Positions 56,329-64,000 of a stretch of DNA of 64,000 bases are shown here, piece by piece. The stretch's first letter is position 1. Every line of letters begins with the position of its first letter. The stretch is taken from the NCBI GenBank assembly GCA_016278325.1, contig JADQCB010000001.1:62001-126000 (forward strand). Reading direction: 5' to 3'. Source of the stretch: Actibacterium sp. (lineage in GTDB: Bacteria; Pseudomonadota; Alphaproteobacteria; Rhodobacterales; Rhodobacteraceae). Position numbers and translations under genes: made by a program. The notes below the pieces were generated by a model. That model was not told the DNA's origin and did no database searches. It saw only the letters and a program-made list of their open reading frames with translations.

Positions 56329-56350
56329 TCGCGGCGGTTGCCACGAAACA

Positions 56351-56383
56351 GAACGGGGGCCTTGCGGCCCCCGTTCTTGTTTG
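56351..56383. terminator. Bidirectional rho-independent terminator
   Basis: GAACGGGGGCC (56351-56361) pairs perfectly with GGCCCCCGTTC (56366-56376) around the tetraloop TTGC. TTGTTTG follows on the plus strand and TGTTTCG on the minus strand. It can end both scoAB and the convergent small secreted protein gene. Confidence 0.85.
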
Positions 56384-56406
56384 CAGTCCGGGATCGGCGT
56401 CGGCGA

Positions 56407-56784
56407 TCAGGTGTCGCTCTCGATCGCGAGGCGTTCGAAAATCGCCTGCGCACGGGCGTTGACCGCCGTTCCGGAGATCAGCGTGCCGGCGTTATCGGCC
56501 AGCGCGCGGGTGGCGCCGTTATCGCTGGAGCGGGCGAGACCGGCGAAGATTTCCCGCGCCTGCGGGCTCACGGTGCCGCGCGTCGACAGGGTTGCGGGGC
56601 TGGCGGCGCGGGTGTCCTGCGTCAGGCTGAAGGCCCGGTCATTGCCGTTATCGGCGCGCTGGGCCTGGGCGGCGAAAACTTCCAGCGCGGTCTGGTTGAC
56701 CACACCGGGGGCGTTGTATTGCTGCGCCACGGCAGGAACGGTGGCGCCAAGGATCAGGGCGGTGCTAAGGATCAGGTTTTTCAT
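56407..56784 (-). CDS. Small secreted protein with internal repeats, unknown function
   Basis: A 125-residue protein with a clear signal peptide (cleavage likely after VPAVA at residue 20). The mature part holds two and a half copies of a repeat: starting near residues 29, 72 and 108, with the shared core A-x-x-(V/I)-F followed by SDNG or ADNG and a following RA (ALEVFAAQAQRADNG; AREIFAGLARSSDNG; AQAIFERLAIESD). No cysteines or membrane segments are in the mature part. The ATG at 56784 has AAGGAGAG upstream. I do not recognise the family. It is probably periplasmic or secreted. Confidence 0.75.
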   Translation of the reverse strand: MKNLILSTALILGATVPAVAQQYNAPGVVNQTALEVFAAQAQRADNGNDRAFSLTQDTRAASPATLSTRGTVSPQAREIFAGLARSSDNGATRALADNAGTLISGTAVNARAQAIFERLAIESDT

Positions 56785-56953
56785 CTCGTCTCTCCTTTTG
56801 ATGCGTTCGGCGGCTGTCTGTGTCGCCGTCATGATTCAAAGGTGGGGCAGGCAGCGACCTGAATCAATGAACATAAATGTGCCGAAATTTACCCGGTAGT
56901 GTGTTTTCGCACACACAAGTTCCGATCAGATTCCCGTGACGGGCTATTGTCGT

Positions 56954-57769
56954 TCAGCCCGCGGCACCCGTGCGGAAAACGCAGCCGTCGCTGACCAGTT
57001 CGGGCGGCGTGACGCACAGCCCGCGCGCCACGCGCCAGGCCGCCAGCACCCGGGGCACATAATCGCGGGTCTCGGCGAAGGGCGGCACGCCGGCGTTGTC
57101 GCGCACCGCCCCCGCGCCCGCGTTATAGGCGGCCAGAACCAGCACCGGGTCGCGGTCGAACCGGTCCATGAGCCAGTCGAGGAAGGCGACGCCGCCGCGA
57201 ATGTTCTGCGCCGGATCGGTCGGATCGCTCACCCCGAAACGCGCGGCCGTGTCCGGCATCAGCTGCATCAGCCCGACCGCCCCCTTCGGACTGACCGCGG
57301 CGGGCCGCCCGCCGCTTTCGACGCTCATCACCGCCAGAACCAGGGCGGGGGAAACCTGCGTGCCGATCGTCGCGCCGAGGATTTCGCGACCATGCCGCGC
57401 GGCCAGGTCCTGCATGATCTGAAGACGCGGCGCTGCCACGCCGGCGCCCCCCGGCCCCTGCCCGAGCGCCGCCACGGCAGAACCAAGCCGGCCGGCGCCG
57501 CTGTCAGCCAGCGCCGGCGAAACGGCCTGCCAATACCAGGCGTAATCGCCCGCGCCCGCGCCCGGGGCGGGATCGGCGCCGGTTCCGGACGGCTTCGGCG
57601 GTGGCGACGGCGCGGGTGCGATCTGCACCGTGATCCGCCGGTCGGTTCCGGGGCCTGGCGGTTTCACCGTGCGAAATGTGAAATCGGGGTAAGGTGCGGG
57701 CGATTGCGCCGCCGCGGCGAGCGCAAATAGCCCCGCGGCCAACAGCACGGATGGTCCGATCGGTTTCAT
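56954..57769 (-). CDS. Lytic transglycosylase (SLT domain)
   Basis: A periplasmic peptidoglycan-cleaving enzyme. It has a signal peptide (1-21), a Pro-rich linker with PSPPPKPSG around 54-62, and an SLT domain at about 125-245. The catalytic Glu is in AVMSVESGG near residue 153, followed by SPKGAVGLMQLMP and VLAAYNAGAGAV. It is 271 residues long. It is divergent from the Tad pilus genes, so it could open peptidoglycan for the pilus, but family members also serve general turnover. Confidence 0.9.
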   Translation of the reverse strand: MKPIGPSVLLAAGLFALAAAAQSPAPYPDFTFRTVKPPGPGTDRRITVQIAPAPSPPPKPSGTGADPAPGAGAGDYAWYWQAVSPALADSGAGRLGSAVAALGQGPGGAGVAAPRLQIMQDLAARHGREILGATIGTQVSPALVLAVMSVESGGRPAAVSPKGAVGLMQLMPDTAARFGVSDPTDPAQNIRGGVAFLDWLMDRFDRDPVLVLAAYNAGAGAVRDNAGVPPFAETRDYVPRVLAAWRVARGLCVTPPELVSDGCVFRTGAAG

Positions 57770-58131
57770 CAGGCGGGTCCTGCTCTGCCCCTGTTATTGC
57801 AACGAGTGTCGCAAAAAACCCGGTCGCAAGCCAATGGAATCCCCGAATCCCCCACCGTCGATGACCGCGAAAAGCCCTGGAACACGGGCGGGCGTAAAGA
57901 AATCATTACCGAATTTGAGATTTTTTCCTGTTTGTTTTTAGTGTCTTACGACCATTTTCCGGCTTTTCTTAACACTCTCCAAAATTGTCCCAAGGGGGTC
58001 AAACTCTTGCCCCAATCAAAGGGCTTATTTCACCCATGCCGAAACGGTAATCGGTCCAGCAGATGGCCGGTCCGATACGATCCGCAGAGGCACCACGAAG
58101 CGAGCAACGATCTTAAAGAGGGATCACCACA
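57770..58131. promoter_or_regulatory. Upstream region of the Flp pilin genes
   Basis: A 362-base divergent region between the transglycosylase gene and flp1. The stretch 57895-58030 is markedly AT-rich compared with its neighbours, as expected for a strong promoter region. TTAAC at 57969-57973 resembles a CtrA half-site; the second half is degenerate. AGAGGGA near 58115 is the flp1 ribosome site. No gene is recognised inside. Confidence 0.4.
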
Positions 58132-58347
58132 ATGAAACTTTTCGACACCATCAAGACTTTCGCGGCCGACGAATCCGGCGCCGTGACCGTTGACTGGGTT
58201 GTGCTGACGGCGGCTGTCGTCGGCCTGGGCTTCGCGGTCCTGACTGCGGCCAGCGGCGGCATGAAGACCCTGGCCAGCAACATCTCGACCGAAGTCAGCG
58301 GCATCACGGTCGATTCCGGCCAGACCACGACGACCACGACAAACTGA
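58132..58347 (+). CDS. flp: Flp-family type IVb prepilin, copy 1
   Basis: A 71-residue Flp pilin precursor, the structural subunit of a Tad pilus. A 16-residue leader ends in Gly16, followed by the hydrophobic segment AVTVDWVVLTAAVVGLGF. Asp rather than the usual Glu is at mature position 5, and Trp replaces Tyr at 6. The C-terminus is a threonine run. Residues 12-34 are identical to the second prepilin (58547). A terminator at 58374 separates the two genes, so this copy can be the more strongly expressed. Confidence 0.9.
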   Translation: MKLFDTIKTFAADESGAVTVDWVVLTAAVVGLGFAVLTAASGGMKTLASNISTEVSGITVDSGQTTTTTTN

Positions 58348-58373
58348 TTTTCGACTCATGCTGTCGCGGAATT

Positions 58374-58409
58374 CGGCCGCGCCTTTCCAGGCGCGGCCGT
58401 TCTTTCTTT
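58374..58409 (+). terminator. Rho-independent terminator between the two flp genes
   Basis: CGGCCGCGCC (58374-58383) pairs perfectly with GGCGCGGCCG (58390-58399) around a six-base loop, followed by TTCTTTCTTT. It starts 26 bases after the flp1 stop. It would end most flp1 transcripts and let only part continue into flp2 and the export genes. Confidence 0.8.
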
Positions 58410-58546
58410 CCCGATCCCCCTCAAAACCGGGAAAATGCCGGAACATCGCCATTCCGTCGCCGCTTTTCCCGGCAAACTGGGACTCGGGTGGCGGCATGAC
58501 CCAGAACCCTGTGCGCCAGAAACCGCGCGCAGCCGAGGAGAGAGAA

Positions 58547-58735
58547 ATGAAAATGGCGTTCAAGGAATTCCTTGCGGACGAATCCGGCGCCGTCACCGTC
58601 GACTGGGTGGTTCTTACCGCCGCCGTGGTCGGCCTCGGATTCAGCATCATCCTGGTCTTCGCGGACGGAAACAAGACCGTGGCTGACAATATCAGCAGCA
58701 CGGTTGCGAACGTCCCGGTCGAGACCAACCAATGA
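58547..58735 (+). CDS. flp: Flp-family type IVb prepilin, copy 2
   Basis: A 62-residue Flp prepilin. The leader ends at Gly14, and the mature protein is about 48 residues. Residues 10-32 are identical to residues 12-34 of copy 1, including Asp at mature position 5, while the leader and C-terminus differ. The ATG at 58547 has GAGGAG six bases upstream. It may be a minor pilin or an alternative major subunit. No prepilin peptidase (tadV/cpaA) gene lies between here and cpaB. Confidence 0.88.
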   Translation: MKMAFKEFLADESGAVTVDWVVLTAAVVGLGFSIILVFADGNKTVADNISSTVANVPVETNQ

Positions 58736-58909
58736 CCCGGTATAAACCCGGCTGCAAACCCGTGTTGCGTGGCTTGCAAGCAAATCCCGGTTTTGGCCAT
58801 CGCCCGGCCAAGTTTGCGCCGCAATCTTCCGACAGTTTGCGCTGAGCTGGAAAGCCGGTTCTCGCGGCCGCCAGGGCTGACCGGGCCGCGGTAAAGGAAA
58901 GGAAATGTC

Positions 58910-59764
58910 ATGCGTTTGCTATTCGGGGTCGTCCTTGTCGTTGGCCTGGCGCTTGCCGGCTTCGCCGTCTACATGGCGCAAAGCTATATATCGCAATACC
59001 AGACCGCCCTGGCGCAAGAGCGTGCCGCGCAGGCCAAGCAGATCAAGCTGACCGAGATCTATATCGCCGCCCGGCCGCTGAAATACGGCGAGCCGCTGAA
59101 GAAAGAGGATGCGATCAAGGTCAAATGGCCCGCCGAGGCCGTGCCCGAAGGCGCCTTCAAATCGCAGGAAGAGCTTTTTGCCGCAGGCAGCGACCAGGTG
59201 CGCACCGTGCTGCGCGCCATGGAAAAGCACGAGCCCCTGCTGGCGGTGAAGCTGACCAAACCCGGCGAGGAAGCCGGCATCACCTCGCGCCTGTCCGACG
59301 GAATGCGCGCCTTCGCGATCAATGTCGATGTCAGCTCGGGGGTGTCGGGCTTTCTGCGGCCGGGCGACCGGGTCGACGTCTATTGGACGGGCACGGTGCA
59401 ATCGGGTGGCGACGAGCGGCGGATTACCAAGCTTATCCAGGCCGGCATGCACCTGATCGCCGTCGACCAGACCGCCGACAAGGATCGCTATAACCCGATC
59501 ATCGCCCGCACCGTCACCGTCGAGGCGACGCCGCAGCAGGTCGCCTCTCTGGCGCAGGCGCAATCCAGCGGGAAACTGGCCTTGTCGCTTGTCGGCGCGC
59601 TTGACCAGACCCAGGCGACCGCGGTCCAGGTGGACCAGGCGGAAATGCTGGGCCTGGTCGAAAAGGCACCGGTCGCGGCCGCGCCCGAACCCGAGCCCGC
59701 CTGCACGATCCGCACCCGCCGCGGCTCGGAACTGGTGATCAAGGAAATTCCCTGCACCAACTGA
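58910..59764 (+). CDS. cpaB: Tad pilus assembly protein CpaB/RcpC
   Basis: A 284-residue periplasmic protein anchored by an N-terminal helix (residues 3-22). The SAF domain is visible at about 49-115 (IYIAARPLKYGEPLKKEDAI, then EPLLAVKLTKPGE), followed by the RcpC/CpaB domain (AFAINVDVSSGVSGFLRPGDRVDVYWTG). It is thought to act with the secretin CpaC in the outer-membrane complex. The C-terminus holds two cysteines (CTIRTRR...IPCTN) that could form a disulfide. Confidence 0.94.
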   Translation: MRLLFGVVLVVGLALAGFAVYMAQSYISQYQTALAQERAAQAKQIKLTEIYIAARPLKYGEPLKKEDAIKVKWPAEAVPEGAFKSQEELFAAGSDQVRTVLRAMEKHEPLLAVKLTKPGEEAGITSRLSDGMRAFAINVDVSSGVSGFLRPGDRVDVYWTGTVQSGGDERRITKLIQAGMHLIAVDQTADKDRYNPIIARTVTVEATPQQVASLAQAQSSGKLALSLVGALDQTQATAVQVDQAEMLGLVEKAPVAAAPEPEPACTIRTRRGSELVIKEIPCTN

Positions 59765-59952
59765 AAAACCCTTCCACACCAGCGGCATGGCGCGGCCCGG
59801 GACGATCCCGCGCCGTGCCTGTTGCCACTTATCCACATAAACCATCGCGAATAAACGACTGATTCTTGCAATAAATCCCCGTTTGGCCCATGCTGTGCTT
59901 CAATTGGGCAAAAAAGACCCTTCCCGTGACGTGATCGGAGAGGCAGGATCAC

Positions 59953-61383
59953 ATGTATATCAAGAAGCTATTTCAGGCGGTCCTGTTGGGGGCCGCGGTC
60001 GGGCTGACATTCGTTCCGCCAGCCGACGCAGAGACGCTTCGTGTCATGCGTGACGGCACCTCACGCAGCCTCGACGTGCCGATGAACCGGGCCGTGGTGG
60101 TCGAAAGCGACACCGTGTTCGCGGAAATTTCGATCGCGAACCCGCAGATCGCCGATATCTCGACCCTGTCGGACCGCACGATATATGTGCTGGGCAAGCA
60201 GCCCGGGCGCACGACGCTGACCCTGCTGGGCCCCGATGGCCGGCTTATCACCAATGTCGAGGTGCGCGTCACCCCCGATGTCAGTGAATTGAAAGAGCGG
60301 CTGCGCGAAGTGCTGCCCGGCGAACCGATCGAGGTGCGGCCGGCCAATGACGGACTTGTGCTGTCGGGCACGGTATCTTCGGCCGCGGCGATCGACCGCG
60401 CCCTGGATCTCGCCAATCGCTATGCGCCCGATCGCGTGTCCAACCTGATGATGGTCGGCGGCAGCCAACAGGTCTTGCTCAAGGTCCGCTTCGCCGAAAT
60501 GAACCGTTCCGTGCGCAAGAGCCTGTCGTCCAGCCTTGCGATCAACGGGATCGGCAGCAACGGCGATCTCAGCGGCGTTGGTGGCACCGGCACCTATACC
60601 GCCGATGGCAACCTGAAGAACCTGTTCGACGGGGATCCCGCGACCGATGTCAGCCGCACCGGTCAGACCGAGGGGGTGTTCACGCTTGGCATCGACGCCG
60701 GCAGCCTGCAATTCGCGATCATGCTCGAAGCGCTCGAAAGCAATGGCTTCGTGCGCACCCTGGCCGAACCGAACCTGACCGCGCTGTCGGGCCAGAGCGC
60801 CGAATTCCTGGCCGGCGGCGAATACCCGGTGCCCGTGTCGACCGACAACGGCAACGTCACCGTGGAATACAAGCCCTTCGGCATACAGCTGAATTTCACA
60901 CCGCGCGTGGTCGGAAAGAACATCAACCTGCGCCTCGGCGCCGAGGTCAGCGGCGTCGATCCGACGGTCTCCTACAGCAGCGGCGGCATCTCGGTCAGCG
61001 GGTTTTCCACGCGCAAGACATCGACAACCGTCGAACTGCATGACGGTGAAAGCTTTGCCATCGCCGGCTTGTTGCAGGACGATTTCACGTCGCTCAAGGG
61101 ACAGGTCCCCTGGCTGGGCGACATCCCGATCCTGGGGGCGCTGTTCCGCAGTTCGGAATATGAACGCAACCAGACAGAGCTGGTCATCATCATCACCGCG
61201 CATCTTGTCACCCCGACGCGTGGCGACGCCTATGCCCTGCCGACGGACCGGGTGCGCCCCCCCACCGAGAACGAGCTGTTTCTTCAGGGCAAGGTCGCCT
61301 CGGACCGGCGCCCGACATCGGGCGCGGCCGGCGAAGTGGCGCGACAGGATTTCAGCGGCTCCTATGGCTATGTGATGGAGTGA
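59953..61383 (+). CDS. cpaC: Tad pilus outer-membrane secretin CpaC/RcpA
   Basis: The secretin channel of the Tad pilus, 476 residues. A signal peptide (1-26, cleavage after PADA) is followed by the pilus-assembly N-domain (LDVPMNRAVVVESDTVFAEISI), a BON-like segment and the secretin domain from about 240 to 425 (AEFLAGGEYPVPV; VPWLGDIPILGALFRS; TELVIIITAHLV). It lies 188 bases after cpaB. The next gene starts six bases after its stop. Confidence 0.96.
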   Translation: MYIKKLFQAVLLGAAVGLTFVPPADAETLRVMRDGTSRSLDVPMNRAVVVESDTVFAEISIANPQIADISTLSDRTIYVLGKQPGRTTLTLLGPDGRLITNVEVRVTPDVSELKERLREVLPGEPIEVRPANDGLVLSGTVSSAAAIDRALDLANRYAPDRVSNLMMVGGSQQVLLKVRFAEMNRSVRKSLSSSLAINGIGSNGDLSGVGGTGTYTADGNLKNLFDGDPATDVSRTGQTEGVFTLGIDAGSLQFAIMLEALESNGFVRTLAEPNLTALSGQSAEFLAGGEYPVPVSTDNGNVTVEYKPFGIQLNFTPRVVGKNINLRLGAEVSGVDPTVSYSSGGISVSGFSTRKTSTTVELHDGESFAIAGLLQDDFTSLKGQVPWLGDIPILGALFRSSEYERNQTELVIIITAHLVTPTRGDAYALPTDRVRPPTENELFLQGKVASDRRPTSGAAGEVARQDFSGSYGYVME

Positions 61384-61388
61384 CGGCA

Positions 61389-62033
61389 ATGCGCATCCCC
61401 TATCTGGTTCTGTCCGGCATCGCCGTCATCGCGCTTTCGGCATGCACGCCGAACAACGTGAAAAGCTTCTATTCCGAGGCGGGCAGCGGCCTGGATACGG
61501 GGGATTTCGGCGACGCCACGATGAACAACACCCTGGTCATGACCGGCGAGCGCAATGCTGCGATCAACCTGACCCGGAAATTCGCCAGCGAAGTGCCCAA
61601 TACTGTCAATTTCGCCTTCGACAGCGCGGTTCTGGGGCCCGATGCGATGGCGGCGCTGGATCAGCAGGCAGAGTGGATCAAACGCTATTCGCTGGCCCGC
61701 TTCCGCGTCTATGGCCACACCGACAAGGTCGGCAGTACCGCCTATAACAAGCGGCTGGGCCTGCGCCGCGCCCAGGTCGTGGTCAATTACCTGGTCGCCA
61801 GGGGCATCTCGCGCGACCGGCTCGAGGCTGTGGTATCCTTCGGCGAAATGCAGCCGCTGGTCGTCACCGAGGGGCGCGAACGGCGCAACAGGCGCACGGT
61901 GACCGAAGTTTCGGGCTTCGTGAAGGGACGGGCGCAATACCTGGACGGCAAATACGCGCAGGCGATCTATGAGGGCTATGTCGCAAGCGCCGCCGAACCG
62001 CATGAGCCGGTCTCCGGCGGCGGCGGAGAGTAG
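61389..62033 (+). CDS. OmpA-family lipoprotein of the Tad locus
   Basis: A 214-residue lipoprotein (lipobox LSAC, Cys19) with an OmpA-like peptidoglycan-binding domain at about 75-175 (VNFAFDSAVL; VYGHTDKVGSTAYNKRLGLRRAQVVVNYL). It occupies the place of cpaD/tadD-type lipoproteins in other Tad loci and probably ties the secretin to peptidoglycan. The ATG at 61389 puts the lipobox at the usual distance; a GTG at 61380 overlapping the cpaC stop is possible. Confidence 0.9.
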   Translation: MRIPYLVLSGIAVIALSACTPNNVKSFYSEAGSGLDTGDFGDATMNNTLVMTGERNAAINLTRKFASEVPNTVNFAFDSAVLGPDAMAALDQQAEWIKRYSLARFRVYGHTDKVGSTAYNKRLGLRRAQVVVNYLVARGISRDRLEAVVSFGEMQPLVVTEGRERRNRRTVTEVSGFVKGRAQYLDGKYAQAIYEGYVASAAEPHEPVSGGGGE

Positions 62034-62260
62034 GTCCGAAATCCCCGCCAGAGGGATCCCGCGCAGGGCCGGAAACCGGCCACAAGAACCAAACAATTAC
62101 GGTTTTTCAGCCCTAATGTTGCCCATATTCCACGGCATCTTTCCCTAGAGGCAGCGGGCGCGACGCCGAGTCGTGCCGCGACGGTCCGGGCAGAACCAGG
62201 GGCGCACAGAACGCCCCGGCGGTGCGTCCGACCGGTGGGGAAACGGAAGGATGCGAACGC

Positions 62261-63529
62261 ATGACAAGTAGCGCGGCTATGAAATCAGAGCCGGAACCGA
62301 TCATTGCTTGCACGGTTTCGCGCGATGTCCAGAATTTCGACCTGCTGATCGAGGACATGGAAACCGAACTCGGCGAAAGCTGGGGTGATTTGTCATTCGA
62401 GGACGCGGCGACCTTCCTTTCGCAACCCGACGCATCGTCGCTGGAATTCGTGGCCATTGCCGTGGACGACCAGGACGAAGAGGAACTGCCCCGGATCGGC
62501 GACCTGATCGCGCTGGCCAAGGAAAAGAAGGTTCGCGTGATCCTGATCGCCGAAGAGGTCAGCCCGATGGCATTGCACCATCTGCTGCGTCGCGGCGCGG
62601 ACGATTTCGTGCCCTACCCCCTGCCCGAAGGCGCGTTGCACGAGGCGATCGAACGGCTGCGCGCCCCGGTTGCGGCGGTTGCCGTGCCCGACCAGCCCGG
62701 CCCGCAGGCCGGCCCGCCTGCCCCCTATCACGCGCCGGGCGCCGGGCGGCATGGATCGGTGCTGCCGATCCATGCGCTTGCCGGCGGCGTCGGCGCCTCG
62801 ACATTCGCGGTGAACCTGGCCTGGGAACTGGCCGTCACCACCAAGAAGGATCCGCCGCGGGTCTGCCTGCTGGATCTCGACCTGCAATTCGGATCGACCT
62901 CGACCTATCTGGACCTGCCCCGGCGCGAAGCGGTGTTCGAACTGTTGTCCGACACGCCGGCGATGGATGCCGAAGCGTTCCACCAGGCATTGCTTCCGTT
63001 CAACGAGAAGCTGCATGTCCTGACCGCGCCGGCAGACATGCTGCCGCTGGACCTGATCGGCCCCGAAGACGTGACCACCCTGGTCGAAATGGCCCGGGCC
63101 AATTTCGACTTCGTGATCATCGACATGCCGCGCACGCTGGTCCAGTGGACCGAAACGGCGCTCAACAGCGCGGATTTCTACTTCGCGGTGATGGAGATGG
63201 ACATGCGCTCGGCACAGAACGCGCTGCGTTTCGTGCGCGCCCTCAAGAGCGAGGATCTGCCGCATGAGAAGCTGCGCTTCGCGATGAACCGGGCACCGAA
63301 ATTCACCGACCTGTCCGGCAAGAGCCGGGTCAAGCGGATGGCCGAGAACCTGGATATCGACATCGAGATCATGCTGCCCGATGGCGGAAGGCAGGTTTCG
63401 CAGGCCAACGACCATGGTCTGCCGCTGGCCGAAACCGCGGCGAAGAACCCGCTGCGAAAGGAATACCAGAAACTTGCCGCATCGGTATTCGAACACGCGA
63501 AGGCGCGTGCGCACGGACAGCAAGCGTAA
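62261..63529 (+). CDS. cpaE: Tad pilus localisation ATPase-like protein CpaE/TadZ
   Basis: A 422-residue MinD/ParA-superfamily protein that places the Tad machine in the cell. An atypical receiver-like N-domain (about 10-135) is followed by the MinD-like domain from 165. The P-loop region at 173-182 reads LAGGVGAST, so the usual lysines are replaced, as in known TadZ proteins; nucleotide hydrolysis may be weak or absent. Later motifs include LLDLDLQFGSTSTYLDL and FVIIDMPRTLVQWT. The ATG at 62261 follows GGAAGG. Confidence 0.93.
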   Translation: MTSSAAMKSEPEPIIACTVSRDVQNFDLLIEDMETELGESWGDLSFEDAATFLSQPDASSLEFVAIAVDDQDEEELPRIGDLIALAKEKKVRVILIAEEVSPMALHHLLRRGADDFVPYPLPEGALHEAIERLRAPVAAVAVPDQPGPQAGPPAPYHAPGAGRHGSVLPIHALAGGVGASTFAVNLAWELAVTTKKDPPRVCLLDLDLQFGSTSTYLDLPRREAVFELLSDTPAMDAEAFHQALLPFNEKLHVLTAPADMLPLDLIGPEDVTTLVEMARANFDFVIIDMPRTLVQWTETALNSADFYFAVMEMDMRSAQNALRFVRALKSEDLPHEKLRFAMNRAPKFTDLSGKSRVKRMAENLDIDIEIMLPDGGRQVSQANDHGLPLAETAAKNPLRKEYQKLAASVFEHAKARAHGQQA

Positions 63530-63550
63530 CAATCACCAAGGGGGCCCCGA

Positions 63551-64000
63551 ATGTTTTCGCGTTACAAGAAGCCAGCCAGTTCCAGGCCAAAACCCGCACC
63601 CGCCGCGGCCCCGGCGGCGGCGCCTGCGCCGGCATCGCAACCGGGCCGCCCCGCGGTTTCGCGCAAGCCGGTGGAAGCCAGGGCGGTCCCGGTCGACAAG
63701 GACCGCAAGCGCAGGGAACGGCTGTCGGAAATCAAGGTCGAGTTGCACAAGCGGCTCCTGGAGAACCTGAACCTTTCTGCCATCGAGCATGCCTCCGAGT
63801 CCGATCTGCGCGCCGAGATCCAGGCGATCTCGGCCGAGGCGCTGGAAGAGATGAGCGTCGTCCTGAACAAGGAAGAGCGCGCCACCCTGCATCAGGATCT
63901 GTTCGACGAGGTGATGGGCCTGGGGCCGCTTGAGACGCTGCTGAAGGATGACAGCGTCAATGACATCCTGGTGAACGGCCCGCACCAGATCTTCATCGAA
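63551..64000 (+). CDS. cpaF: Tad pilus assembly ATPase CpaF/TadA (cut by window end)
   Basis: The first 150 residues of the type II/IV secretion ATPase that powers the Tad pilus. A Pro/Ala-rich N-terminus (1-45) precedes the conserved start of the ATPase N-domain (EIKVELHKRLLENLNLSAIE), and LLKDDSVNDILVNGP lies near residue 133. The Walker motifs are beyond the window. It starts 21 bases after cpaE behind AAGGGG, so it is part of the cpaE operon. Confidence 0.94.
   Translation, partial: MFSRYKKPASSRPKPAPAAAPAAAPAPASQPGRPAVSRKPVEARAVPVDKDRKRRERLSEIKVELHKRLLENLNLSAIEHASESDLRAEIQAISAEALEEMSVVLNKEERATLHQDLFDEVMGLGPLETLLKDDSVNDILVNGPHQIFIE

Overview
The window is high-GC alphaproteobacterial chromosome, most likely from the Rhodobacterales (Paracoccaceae/Roseobacter type) and probably a marine or halotolerant strain. 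The gene orders fit that group: lpxC-bamD-recN, nrdR-ribD plus ribE-ribB-ribH-nusB, ctaC-ctaB-ctaG-ctaE-surf1-thrC-M16 peptidase, dprA-topA, and a Tad pilus locus with an OmpA-type lipoprotein. Nearly all of it is ordinary, densely packed chromosome. I saw no tRNA, rRNA, CRISPR array, prophage or insertion sequence.

Left part (0-9 kb): clpP, then a MarR regulator (ectR-like) divergent from a complete ectoine synthesis operon, ectA-ectB-ectC-ask_ect, which ends in a strong terminator. A three-gene YnjBCD-type ABC importer of unknown substrate follows.

9-20 kb: the riboflavin series nrdR-ribD and ribE-ribBX-ribH-nusB lies on the minus strand. It is split by an inverted capsule-export block (kpsS-opx-kpsC) and by a PAP2-type membrane protein. 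Dodecin, a flavin-storage protein, sits divergently from nrdR. The GTP cyclohydrolase-like half of ribB has lost its zinc cysteines (RibBX type).

20-32 kb: housekeeping genes rpoD, dnaG, metY, recN, bamD, lpxC and gph, plus a glycosyltransferase-like orphan and a DUF442-type protein.

32-38.3 kb: an ectoine catabolic cluster, doeD-doeC-doeX (minus) divergent from doeA and an M20 deacetylase (plus). The same window can therefore make ectoine from aspartate semialdehyde and break it down to aspartate. The deacetylase step appears to be carried by an ArgE-like M20 enzyme instead of the usual DoeB/EutE family. No ectoine transporter is present here.

38-57 kb: phasin, CorA, a D-2-hydroxyacid FAD dehydrogenase, the aa3 oxidase subunit and assembly operon running into thrC, an M16 peptidase and a GNAT acetyltransferase, then tldD, dprA, topA, the succinyl-CoA:3-ketoacid CoA-transferase pair, a small secreted repeat protein and a lytic transglycosylase.

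57.8-64 kb: a Tad/Flp pilus locus with two near-duplicate Flp prepilins separated by a terminator, then cpaB, cpaC, an OmpA-like lipoprotein, cpaE, and cpaF cut off by the window end.
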